Source of the DNA: an uncultured bacterium
GTDB taxonomy: Bacteria > Planctomycetota > Phycisphaerae > Phycisphaerales > UBA1924
Direction of reading: 5' to 3'
Length of the DNA stretch: 32,775 nucleotides
Assembly (NCBI GenBank): GCA_903834785.1
Contig: CAILKP010000071.1
Span: 1 to 32,775 of the forward strand
A model generated the notes under the pieces. That model saw only the letters and a program-made list of their open reading frames with translations. It was not told the origin of the DNA and searched no databases. The first letter of the stretch is position 1, and each line of letters begins with the position of its first letter. Made by a program: the position numbers and the translations under genes. This document shows positions 13,915 through 21,218 of this stretch, in pieces.

Positions 13915-16647
13915 TCAGCATCCAACTGCAAACGCGTTGATGAACGCGATGAAGTCATCGCCATCAATGACTCCATCGGCATCCAGCCCAGTATCGCCGC
14001 CGCCAGCGACATCGGCCAGCGGGTCGATTGTTGCATCGCCGATGGCAAAGCTGTTGAAGAACGCGATGAAGTCAGAACCATCCACGGTGCCGTCGCCGCA
14101 GTCGCTGCCGCTGGCGGGGTTGCCAGCGATGTCGGCCAGCGAGCAGCCCTGGCGCACGGACAGTTGCACGGTGGTGGTGGCCAGCCCGCCGCAGGTGGCC
14201 GGGTTGGTGACCAGGCAGTCGTAGATGCCCGCATCGGCGGCGGAGATGCGGGACAACTGCAGCACCGGAGTGAGCGCTGAGGGGTTGAGTGTGCCATCGA
14301 TGGGCACACCGCCCTTGCGCCACTGGAAGGTGAGATCTGGTGCACCGGTGGCGGCGGTGGTCAGTGTGACGCCGCGGTTGCGGCAGGCTGTCGTCTCGCG
14401 CGGCTGCTGCGTGATGATCGGTGCCCCGGGGGCGAAGCGGTAGCGGGAGAAGTATGGGGAGATGGTCCCATCGGCAAGAGAGAACGTGCCGCTGACGGCG
14501 ACCTGGCCATCAGGCAGCAGTGCCAACGCTATCGCGGCAGCACCGGAACCGGCCTGCGCCGTGCTGAGGTAGTTGTTTGCCAGCCCACGTCCGAGCGCGG
14601 ACCAGCGGGTGCCGTCCCACAGGGCGACTCCGTTGGCGGGTCTGCCGTCGATCAGAAAACTACTACCGGCGACCAGAAGCCCGCGGCCCGGGAGCTCCAA
14701 CACGGAACTGAAGCTTCCAATGCCAACCGGTAGGGGCGGCTGTGGCGGTGCGGTCACCGGCCCGGTGAGCGGTTCCCAGCCTGTCGCGGTCATGCGGCGG
14801 ATTGTGGTGAACTCTGCCGTGATACCGGTGGAGAACCTGGGGAGGGCCAGCACGTCGCCGTTTGCCAACTGTGTCAGTGGCTGGCCCGCGACGGTGGATC
14901 CGCCGGGCACCTCGACCCAGGCGGTCCCATTCCAGCGCTTGATGTACCTGCTGTTACCGACACCGCCGCTGGCGAGCAGGTCACCACCGGGGAGGAGAAC
15001 CAGAGAGTTCACTCGGCTCTCGAGCACGCCGACCGGGCTCCACTGTGTGCCATCCCAGCGGGCGATGTGACCCACCGCCACTGTACCCGCGATAATGAAA
15101 TTGCCGCCGGCGATGATGTCGCCGTTGGGCATCACGACGATCCCGCTGACGCTGGCGGTGCTGCCGGGCAGTTCCATCCCGGAACCAAGGGGCTGCCAAC
15201 TTGTGCCGTCCCATCGGGCGATCGCTCGCAGCGGCGTGGTGCCCGAACCTGCAGTGTCAAACGATCCTCCGGCCAGCAGGTTGCCGCCGGACAGCACTTT
15301 GACTGTGGACACGGAGGCGGTTTGGCTGCCTGCCGCGAATCGGAATCCCGAGCCCACCGGCTGCCACCGGGCGCCATCCCAGCGGGCAATGCCGCCAGCA
15401 GATTGTCCAGCTGCGCGTGTGAAATCACCGCCCGCGATGAGCGTGCCATCCGCGTCCGTCGCGAAAGTGCGTATCGCACCGTTGATGCCCGTTCCCAGGA
15501 GCGACCAGGAGGTTCCATCGAACCGGGCGGCGTTGTCGGTGGCGGAGGCGGTGACGGCGGTCAGTGATCCGCCAGCGAAGATCGAGCCATCGGGGAGCGT
15601 TCGGAGTGTATTGACGGTGCCAGCGAGTGATGTACCAACCCGTTGCCAGGTTGAGCCGTCCCAGCGGGCAACCGGGCCTGTGGCCGCGCCGCCGACAGTA
15701 CTGAGGTTTCCACCGGCGATGATGCTGCCATCGGACTGAACAGTGAGCGACCAGACCGTGCCGTTGGTCCCGCCAAACTCACTCCAGGTGCCGTTGCTGT
15801 AGCGGGCGAGGTTCTGGGCTGGCACGCCGCCTGCAGCGGAGAAAGCGCCGCCGACAATCAGATCTCCATTCGGCAGCGGCAGCACTGTGGCGCCGAAGAC
15901 GTTTCCGGTGCCGGTGCTGGTAAGCCCGGCCCCAAGTGCCGTCCAAGTGGTGCCGTCCCACCGCGCGATGCGGTTCGCGGGAATGCCGCCAGCGGTGGTG
16001 AAGTTACCGGTTGCAATCAGATCGCCACCCGGCAGAACCGCCAAGGCATTCACGCTCCCGGTGATTCCGGCGCCAAGGGAGCGCCATTGGGTGCCATCCC
16101 AGCGAGCGACACCCGAAGCTGAGACACCGCCGATTGAACTGAAGCTCCCGCCGATGATCACCTCACCATTCGGGAACGCCAAGATCGCGGTGACTAGGGC
16201 GCTGGCATTGGTGGGAATGCTCTGCCAAGTGTTTCCGTTCCATCGTGCAAACCTGACAGAATTCGGTTCCGTGCTGACGCTCAGAGAGCCGCCAGCGTAC
16301 ACACTACCATCAGGCGCGATCGCCAGTGCATTGATCAAACCGCTCGTGATCTGGTTACCGAGCGGGGACCAGCGCTGGCCATCCCATCGGGCCACAGCGG
16401 GGATGCGGAGGCCGCCGACGGTGGTGAACCCCCCACCAATGATTATGTCGCCGTTCGGTGCGACTGCGGAAGCCTGTACTGAAGTGTTGATCCCCGGCGC
16501 CGAGGCACCCGGCAGCCAGGCCGACTCGCACTGGGCGAGCGCCGGGCTGGCACTGATGCCGCCCAGTGTGACGGCCAGAAGCAAGGCGACGCAGCCGTGC
16601 TGCGTGCCGGTAAGCCGACCACAGTCCCGATCCTGATTCAAGTGCAT
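13915..16647 (-). CDS. secreted WDG-repeat protein with Ig-like and dockerin-like domains
   Basis: A 910-residue exported protein. Residues 1-39 form a signal peptide (hydrophobic CVALLLAVTLGGISA, cleavage after ALA). It is followed by about 14 repeats of 43-60 residues with the pattern VNALAVLPGGDLIATGNF then VARWDGTQWxxLG; these resemble kelch/delta-60-like beta-propeller blades and would fill two propellers. Next is an Ig-like domain (ITQQPRETTACRNRGVTL, QWRKGG, SAADAGIYDCLV). The C-terminus has two EF-hand/dockerin-like repeats (DGTVDGSDFIAFFNSF and DGVIDGDDFIAFINAF, ending in GC), a tail common in planctomycete exported proteins. The function is unknown; surface binding or adhesion is likely. 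The start at 16647 has an AGGACC Shine-Dalgarno, and an upstream start would hide the signal peptide. Confidence 0.85.
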   Translation of the reverse strand: MHLNQDRDCGRLTGTQHGCVALLLAVTLGGISASPALAQCESAWLPGASAPGINTSVQASAVAPNGDIIIGGGFTTVGGLRIPAVARWDGQRWSPLGNQITSGLINALAIAPDGSVYAGGSLSVSTEPNSVRFARWNGNTWQSIPTNASALVTAILAFPNGEVIIGGSFSSIGGVSASGVARWDGTQWRSLGAGITGSVNALAVLPGGDLIATGNFTTAGGIPANRIARWDGTTWTALGAGLTSTGTGNVFGATVLPLPNGDLIVGGAFSAAGGVPAQNLARYSNGTWSEFGGTNGTVWSLTVQSDGSIIAGGNLSTVGGAATGPVARWDGSTWQRVGTSLAGTVNTLRTLPDGSIFAGGSLTAVTASATDNAARFDGTSWSLLGTGINGAIRTFATDADGTLIAGGDFTRAAGQSAGGIARWDGARWQPVGSGFRFAAGSQTASVSTVKVLSGGNLLAGGSFDTAGSGTTPLRAIARWDGTSWQPLGSGMELPGSTASVSGIVVMPNGDIIAGGNFIIAGTVAVGHIARWDGTQWSPVGVLESRVNSLVLLPGGDLLASGGVGNSRYIKRWNGTAWVEVPGGSTVAGQPLTQLANGDVLALPRFSTGITAEFTTIRRMTATGWEPLTGPVTAPPQPPLPVGIGSFSSVLELPGRGLLVAGSSFLIDGRPANGVALWDGTRWSALGRGLANNYLSTAQAGSGAAAIALALLPDGQVAVSGTFSLADGTISPYFSRYRFAPGAPIITQQPRETTACRNRGVTLTTAATGAPDLTFQWRKGGVPIDGTLNPSALTPVLQLSRISAADAGIYDCLVTNPATCGGLATTTVQLSVRQGCSLADIAGNPASGSDCGDGTVDGSDFIAFFNSFAIGDATIDPLADVAGGGDTGLDADGVIDGDDFIAFINAFAVGC

Positions 16648-17045
16648 AGGTCCTGTCCCTTTTATCTGCCGCGAATCCGCGGGTTGTGATGAGCCATGCC
16701 CGGTGCCACCTGCAGGCACCGTTCATGCTCGCAGGACACTATTCGCAGCATCCCCCACGGCGGTTCGGGAAATGTTGTTCCGGCTGCTCGCTCAGCTGCC
16801 AAGGTGCGACGTTCCGGCCCGGCTGCGCATCCAGCCACCTAGGAAACCCCCCGGATGGCTGCTGGCAGACGGGGGCCGGCGCCGGTCGGCCAAAGGGCTT
16901 TGTACGCTCGTTCATGTGGGGTGAACAGTGCCCTATCGTCCGACGTCGCGAAGGCACCTTTCCCGTACCCAGCGGCGGTGACCGATCGACGTTCGCCCAG
17001 GTAGTCAGGGTGTGTGACCGCATGACTTTGGTAGAGGAAACGCTC
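16648..17045. other. intergenic region between divergent genes
   Basis: About 400 nt with no credible coding sequence. It must hold the promoters of the secreted WDG-repeat gene (minus) and the RhuM gene (plus). Weak -10 candidates are TAGTGT on the minus strand (16741-16736) and TATCGT on the plus strand (16934-16939); neither has a good -35. CCGCG-AATC-CGCGG at 16669-16682 is a short hairpin in the leader of the secreted gene. Confidence 0.4.
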
Positions 17046-18134
17046 ATGGCAAGCGAGCATGTGCCGGGCAACAACGACACTCCCGGCTTTGTGCTCTATC
17101 AGACGGCCGACGGCCGTGCACGTCTGACCGTACGACTGGCCGGAGCCACCGTCTGGCTCACGCAAGCGCAACTGGCCGAGTTGTTCCAGACGACCAAGCA
17201 GAACATCAGCCTTCACATCAAGCACGTCCTGTCAGAGGGCGAACTTTCGAAGGATGCAGTTGTCAAGGAATACTTGACAACTGCCGCGGACGGCAAGTCA
17301 TATCCCACCTTGCACTTTGCGCTCGAGATGATCCTTGCTGTGGGGTACCGCGTGCGGTCCAGCCGGGGAACGCAGTTCCGGCAGTGGGCGACGGCAACGC
17401 TCTCGGAGTATCTGGCCAAGGGATTCGTCCTCGATGACATCCGACTGAAAGAGGGCCCCGGGTGGGGAGAGGACTACTTCGATGAACTGCTGGCTCGAAT
17501 AAGGGATATTCGGGCCAGCGAGCGGCGGTTCTACCAGAAGGTTACTGATATCTACGCGACCAGCGTTGACTACAGCCCTCAGGCTGATTTGACCAAGACG
17601 TTTTACGCGACCGTGCAGAACAAGCTCCACTGGGCGATCACCGGTCTGACAGCTGCGGAGACGATTGTGTCGCGTGCTGACGCGAGCAAGCCAAACATGG
17701 GGCTCATGACGTGGCGGAATGCGCCGACTGGGCCGGTGCGTCGAACGGATGCCGGGGTGGCCAAGAACTATCTGTCCGAGCCAGAGATCGCCGCACTCAA
17801 TCGACTCGTGACGATGTACCTCGATTACGCAGAGGATCAGGCGGCTCGCAAGATCCCAATGCACATGAGCGACTGGATCCGCAAGCTTGATGCGTTCTTG
17901 ACATTTAGTGAGCGCAACATACTCAGTCACGCCGGAGCGATCTCCGCTGCAATGGCCGACGAGCATGCCGCCCGCGAGTTTGCGAAGTACGACAAGGCAC
18001 GCATAGCGCGGGCCAGTGGTGCAGCAAGCGACTTTGACGACTTCGTTCGTCAGAGCAAGCGGCTGGGTGCCGCAAAGCCTCCTCGTGATCGTCCATCCGA
18101 CACGCCGCGCAAGCGTGGCAAGCCAAAGTCTTAA
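17046..18134 (+). CDS. RhuM-family protein
   Basis: A 362-residue protein of the virulence RhuM family. Landmarks are VWLTQAQLAELFQTTKQNISLHIKHVL, EGELSKDAVVKEYLTTAADGKSY, LEMILAVGYRVRSSRGTQFRQWATATLSEYLAKGFVLDDIRLK and YFDELLARIRDIRASERRFYQKVTDIY. The first part looks like a helix-turn-helix. The molecular function is not established; RhuM genes occur in pathogenicity islands and near mobile and defence genes. The last 35 residues are basic (PPRDRPSDTPRKRGKPKS). Start 17046 is chosen for its GAGG Shine-Dalgarno eight bases upstream; ATG 17022 in frame is the alternative. Codon use is visibly less GC-rich than in neighbouring genes, so recent transfer is likely. It stands alone, without a recognisable toxin or restriction partner. 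Confidence 0.85.
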   Translation: MASEHVPGNNDTPGFVLYQTADGRARLTVRLAGATVWLTQAQLAELFQTTKQNISLHIKHVLSEGELSKDAVVKEYLTTAADGKSYPTLHFALEMILAVGYRVRSSRGTQFRQWATATLSEYLAKGFVLDDIRLKEGPGWGEDYFDELLARIRDIRASERRFYQKVTDIYATSVDYSPQADLTKTFYATVQNKLHWAITGLTAAETIVSRADASKPNMGLMTWRNAPTGPVRRTDAGVAKNYLSEPEIAALNRLVTMYLDYAEDQAARKIPMHMSDWIRKLDAFLTFSERNILSHAGAISAAMADEHAAREFAKYDKARIARASGAASDFDDFVRQSKRLGAAKPPRDRPSDTPRKRGKPKS

Positions 18135-18196
18135 CCATCGGTGGCCTCATTGTCACCGCCAACCCAACCACGTGTGAGATCGGATGACCAGCCCTC

Positions 18197-18619
18197 TCAC
18201 CCCTGCCCCCGCCCCTCCAGCCGCTCAATCCCCTCGCGCACGATGGCGGGGATCGGGACTTTGGTTGCCGCGGCGTAGTCGTAGGTGACGATGGTGCCCT
18301 TGCCCAGTGCGGCGACTTCGCCCAGCTTGGTGCTGAAGATTTCGTGGCTCAGCGTGAAGCGGTCGGTCTCGATGCTCAGCAGTCGGGCGGTGACCTTCAG
18401 CGTGTCGGGGAAGACCACCGGGCGGCGGAAGCGGCACTCGGCGTGCTGGAGGATGAAGCCGATGCCGTTGATGTTGCGGATGCTCGGCAGGCCGAGTTGC
18501 TGCACGTACGCCACGCGGGCGGACTCAAGATAGCGATAGAAGACCACGTTGTTGACGTGGCCGAGCGCATCCATCTCGCCCCAGGCGACGGGGATTTCGA
18601 TGGTGACTGGGGGTGTCAA
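18197..18619 (-). CDS. acyl-CoA thioesterase, 4HBT/YbgC-like
   Basis: A hotdog-fold thioesterase of about 140 residues. The active-site stretch VAWGEMDALGHVNNVVFYRYLESAR carries the Asp (D17) of YbgC/4-hydroxybenzoyl-CoA thioesterases, and FRRPVVFPDTLKVTARL and a beta-rich C-terminus follow. It should hydrolyse short or aromatic acyl-CoA esters; the true substrate is unknown. No ATG precedes the conserved core. TTG 18619 is preferred because it gives the usual distance to the motif, and TAATTT (18639-18634 on the minus strand) lies 14 nt upstream. TTG 18643 would add eight residues encoded by an octamer repeat. It is the last minus-strand gene after the Sua5-like fusion and rpiB, with a 58-nt gap. 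Confidence 0.82.
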   Translation of the reverse strand: MTPPVTIEIPVAWGEMDALGHVNNVVFYRYLESARVAYVQQLGLPSIRNINGIGFILQHAECRFRRPVVFPDTLKVTARLLSIETDRFTLSHEIFSTKLGEVAALGKGTIVTYDYAAATKVPIPAIVREGIERLEGRGQG

Positions 18620-18656
18620 ACTGCCAAATTCGGAAATTACCAAATTGCCAAATGGA
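18617..18656. repeat. five imperfect tandem octamers, CAAATTGC type
   Basis: Five consecutive 8-nt units read CAAACTGC, CAAATTCG, GAAATTAC, CAAATTGC and CAAATGGA. They are much more AT-rich than their surroundings and lie between rpiB and the thioesterase, reaching into the thioesterase start. They could be a dispersed intergenic repeat or a spacer that sets the thioesterase promoter, since the third unit contains the TAATTT hexamer on the minus strand. Confidence 0.7.
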
Positions 18657-18677
18657 AAGAGGAATGGGGAGGACTGT

Positions 18678-19136
18678 TTACTTCACAGACGGATCCCGCC
18701 CCTCTTCAATGAGCTGGATCTCTTCCAGTCGCCGGGCGTGGCGGCCGCCCTGGAAGGGGGTGGTCAGCCAGACTTCGGTGATCTTCTCGATCAGCCGCTG
18801 GCCCAGCAGGTCGGCCGAGAGGCAGAGGATGTTGGCATCGTTGTGCGTGCGCGAGATCTCGGCGGAGAGTTCATCGTGCACCACCGCGGCGCGGACGCCC
18901 TTGATCTTGTTGGCGGCGATGCACATGCCGATGCCCGTGCCGCAGATCAGCAGCCCGCGCTCGGCGGTGTTGCCGGAGACGGCGCGGCCGACGGCGTACG
19001 CCGGGATCGGGTAGTCGCAGGTGTCGCCGGTCAGCGACGAAACGATCGCGACCTCGTGGCCCAGGGACTTGAGGCGGTCGGCCAGTTGCTTGGCCGATGC
19101 CGCTCCACGGTGGTCTGCACCCAGTGCGATCTTCAT
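18678..19136 (-). CDS. rpiB: ribose-5-phosphate isomerase B
   Basis: A 152-residue enzyme of the RpiB/LacA/LacB family that interconverts ribose 5-phosphate and ribulose 5-phosphate. The substrate-binding ADHRG (D8, H9), the catalytic C65 in CGTGIGMCIAANK, the VVHDELSAEISRTHNDANILCLSA block with H98 and N99, and GGRHARRL near the C-terminus are all present, and the length is normal. The presence of Cys65 favours true RpiB over allose or galactose variants, although the distinction is not absolute. Its ATG overlaps the stop of the upstream Sua5/phosphatase fusion (ATGA), so the two are co-translated. The same gene order, ywlC-ywlE-ywlF(rpiB), occurs in Bacillus subtilis. Confidence 0.93.
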   Translation of the reverse strand: MKIALGADHRGAASAKQLADRLKSLGHEVAIVSSLTGDTCDYPIPAYAVGRAVSGNTAERGLLICGTGIGMCIAANKIKGVRAAVVHDELSAEISRTHNDANILCLSADLLGQRLIEKITEVWLTTPFQGGRHARRLEEIQLIEEGRDPSVK

Positions 19137-20368
19137 GCCAGCAGTTCCTTAAGTCGGGCGCGGATGAGCCCGCGCAGGTGTGAAGCAGTTGAGTCGTACA
19201 GCGATTGCGGCCCGCCGATGGGGTCGGGCACGTCCTTGCCGGCGGGGTCCAGCAGCGTGATCTTGTCTGCCGCACCCGTGCCGGTGCTGCCGGCCATGCG
19301 AGTGGCGCCCTGGCCGTGGCTGCGTGTCATCACGTACACCACATCGGCCGCCTCCAGCAGCTCGGGCGTCAGCATCTGCGAGCGCGTCGTCGGCGGCTTG
19401 ATGCCCAGCTTGTTCAGCGCGGTGTTGCCCTCGGGCGTGGGGCGCTCGCCATCTGCCGCGGCAACACCGGCCGAGGCAACCTCGATATCCGTCACGCCCA
19501 GTGCGGCAAGCTCGGCCTGGGCGATGGCCTGGGCCATGGGGCTGCGGCAGGTGTTGCCGGTGCACACGAACAGAATGTGCCGCCGTGCCGCACCGTCGAT
19601 GCGGCTTCGGCTGATCGCGCCCTCGGAGAGGATGATGTAGCCGCCAGCGCGGGTCAGGCGCACGCGTGAGCTGGCCGTGCCGTAGCGCGGCGACTCGGCG
19701 GCATCGGCCCCACCGATGCTGCCGGCGATGTTCACGCCCGCGGCCTGCAGTGCGGTGCTCGCCTGCTGCAGCGTCCGCGCGGGTTTGTCACCGCTGACGG
19801 GGATGGCATCAGCCAGCAGGCCGCTGCCGGTGGCCTCCATCGCCGCGGCAACGCGCTGGGACAGCGCGTGCGACGGCACGCGCACCAGCACCGCCGGCGG
19901 GTCGGCCTCATCAACGATTCCAGGCCCGCAGCCGATGCGCGAACGCACGGCGGCGATCTGGTCGGGCGCGAGCTCGGCGATGAACGTCACCGGTCCGGGT
20001 GCCAGGCGCGAGACAAGCCGCTGATGGACAGGGTGATCGGCGGTGATCAGTTCATACACGCGCTCGGCATCGGCCGCAAGCCACGCGCCCGGACGCATGG
20101 GCTCATCGGCGGTCAGGCCCCGCAACGCGCGGCGGGCGGCCAGCAGGTTGCCCACACCAGCCGGTGATGACACCGCACAGCACAGGCCGAAGACCGTTTC
20201 GGTGGGCATCAACATCAGCCCCCCGGCGAGCATGGCATCCCGGGCGGCGGTGATGCCGGGTTCGTCGGCCTTGAGCGTCAGGCCGCCGGAACCGGGCTGG
20301 CCAGCGCTGCCCGGCCGCGGCTGGGCGGCGGGTGTTGGGGAAACCGGGCTGGAAGGGTCCTGGGCCAT
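19133..20368 (-). CDS. Sua5/YrdC-like domain fused to low-molecular-weight phosphatase (YwlE-like)
   Basis: A 411-residue fusion. Residues about 35-258 form a Sua5/YrdC/YwlC domain (threonylcarbamoyl-AMP synthase fold). PTETVFGL (55-62) is kept, but the KxRPxxxPL motif is replaced by RRALRGLTADEP and the SANxSG motif by ADAIPVSG, so catalysis is doubtful. Residues about 263-411 are a low-molecular-weight phosphatase with P-loop CTGNTCRS (C269, T273, R275) and general acid D382 in PDPIGG. The Thr in the loop is the residue that gives YwlE of Bacillus its preference for phosphoarginine, so a protein-arginine phosphatase is a reasonable guess. rpiB follows with a four-base overlap. Start ATG 20368 is chosen by the TAGAAT hexamer upstream; earlier starts add a non-conserved low-complexity stretch. 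Confidence 0.85.
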   Translation of the reverse strand: MAQDPSSPVSPTPAAQPRPGSAGQPGSGGLTLKADEPGITAARDAMLAGGLMLMPTETVFGLCCAVSSPAGVGNLLAARRALRGLTADEPMRPGAWLAADAERVYELITADHPVHQRLVSRLAPGPVTFIAELAPDQIAAVRSRIGCGPGIVDEADPPAVLVRVPSHALSQRVAAAMEATGSGLLADAIPVSGDKPARTLQQASTALQAAGVNIAGSIGGADAAESPRYGTASSRVRLTRAGGYIILSEGAISRSRIDGAARRHILFVCTGNTCRSPMAQAIAQAELAALGVTDIEVASAGVAAADGERPTPEGNTALNKLGIKPPTTRSQMLTPELLEAADVVYVMTRSHGQGATRMAGSTGTGAADKITLLDPAGKDVPDPIGGPQSLYDSTASHLRGLIRARLKELLA

Positions 20369-20381
20369 GGGGAGCAACTGG

Positions 20382-20387
20382 ATTCTA
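20382..20387 (-). promoter_or_regulatory. -10-like TAGAAT upstream of the Sua5-fusion operon
   Basis: On the minus strand TAGAAT ends 13 nt before the ATG at 20368, giving a leader of about seven bases. There is no clear Shine-Dalgarno. This would be the promoter for the fusion gene, rpiB and possibly the thioesterase. Confidence 0.4.
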
Positions 20388-20613
20388 CCAGCTATTGTGA
20401 CGCCGCAGGCGCAGTTGCGGATACCGAGCCACCCCGGGAAAGTGGCGTGAAGCGGCATGCCGGGGCCTGGGAAGGGGGTGGGTGTGGTGGGCGGATTGGG
20501 GGCTGGGGCGGCGTGGCCCGGCGGTGTGGCTGGGGCGTTGGTTGATGGAAGTTGCCTCCGGTGCATGACTTGTGGATGCCGTTGCAAGCCTCAGGGTCGC
20601 CCTATGTGGCATG

Positions 20614-20856
20614 ACCGGCGTGACCGTTGCAGACCTTCCACGCCGCTCGACCCCGCCAACCGGCACAACCGGACCAGTCCAACCAGGCCGTCGGACCCGT
20701 CCAGCCCGCACAACCCCGCTTGTCCGCTCATCCCCGAGATCCCCGCCGATCGCGCCAATCCCTCCACCCCACCCATCCGGATCAGCCGTTCCAACCGGAT
20801 TAGTCGCCCCAGCCGTTGCAGGCCGCAGAGGTGGTACAGGTGGTTCAGTCCACCGG
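20614..20856. repeat. degenerate minisatellite, 27 units of exactly 9 nt
   Basis: The plus strand divides into 27 consecutive nonamers with no insertion or deletion from 20614 to 20856. Examples are ACCGGCACA, ACCGGACCA, ACCCGTCCA, GCCGTTCCA and ACCGGATTA. The consensus is about RYCSNNYCA. In the central 19 units (20650-20820) position 3 is always C and position 9 is A in 16. Both strands stay open in the repeat frame. The minus strand would read tandem tripeptides of the type L-x-(G/R), with Leu or another aliphatic residue in most; the plus strand gives Pro/Thr/Arg-rich tripeptides. No start, Shine-Dalgarno or known fold supports translation, so it is listed as a repeat. It sits between the divergent Sua5-fusion and prepilin genes. 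Confidence 0.85.
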
Positions 20857-21218
20857 GCCGCCTTCGACTGCCGCGATCGCGAGCCGCCCATCGCACCCCC
20901 CGCCGGTCCCGTCCCTCCCCTGCATACTCACGAACCGGTTATATGCCGAGGGTTTGCACAATCCTGATCCGATCACTTTCCTAATGTACCAGTCCGGTGG
21001 ATCAGTCTGCCGGGATGTGTCGAACAGACTGGCGAAGCGTTCCGAGTCTTGGAGCGCCCCGCCGCCGCGAATGAGTGGCCGGTCGATGGCGACCGAACGT
21101 CAGTCGCGGCCGGACGGCGAATCGGTCGATGATTCGTGCGGGTCTGTGTGTTGGTCACCGAATCGGCCGCTGCGGTCGGGTCGGTTCAGAGCGAGTTGTG
21201 TTCTCTGCGAGGTATCGC
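20857..21218 (+). other. leader region of the prepilin-like gene
   Basis: About 360 nt between the nonamer array and the ATG at 21219, with no convincing coding sequence. The only clear signal is a Shine-Dalgarno, GAGG, at 21209-21212, six bases before the start, which selects ATG 21219 over ATG 21225. The promoter was not identified with confidence. The frame is open upstream to 21075 but encodes an arginine-rich stretch unlike prepilin leaders. Confidence 0.45.

Noticed and set aside
20614..20856. CRISPR array.
   Set aside because: The units are only 9 nt, have no spacers and are not identical; no cas gene is nearby.
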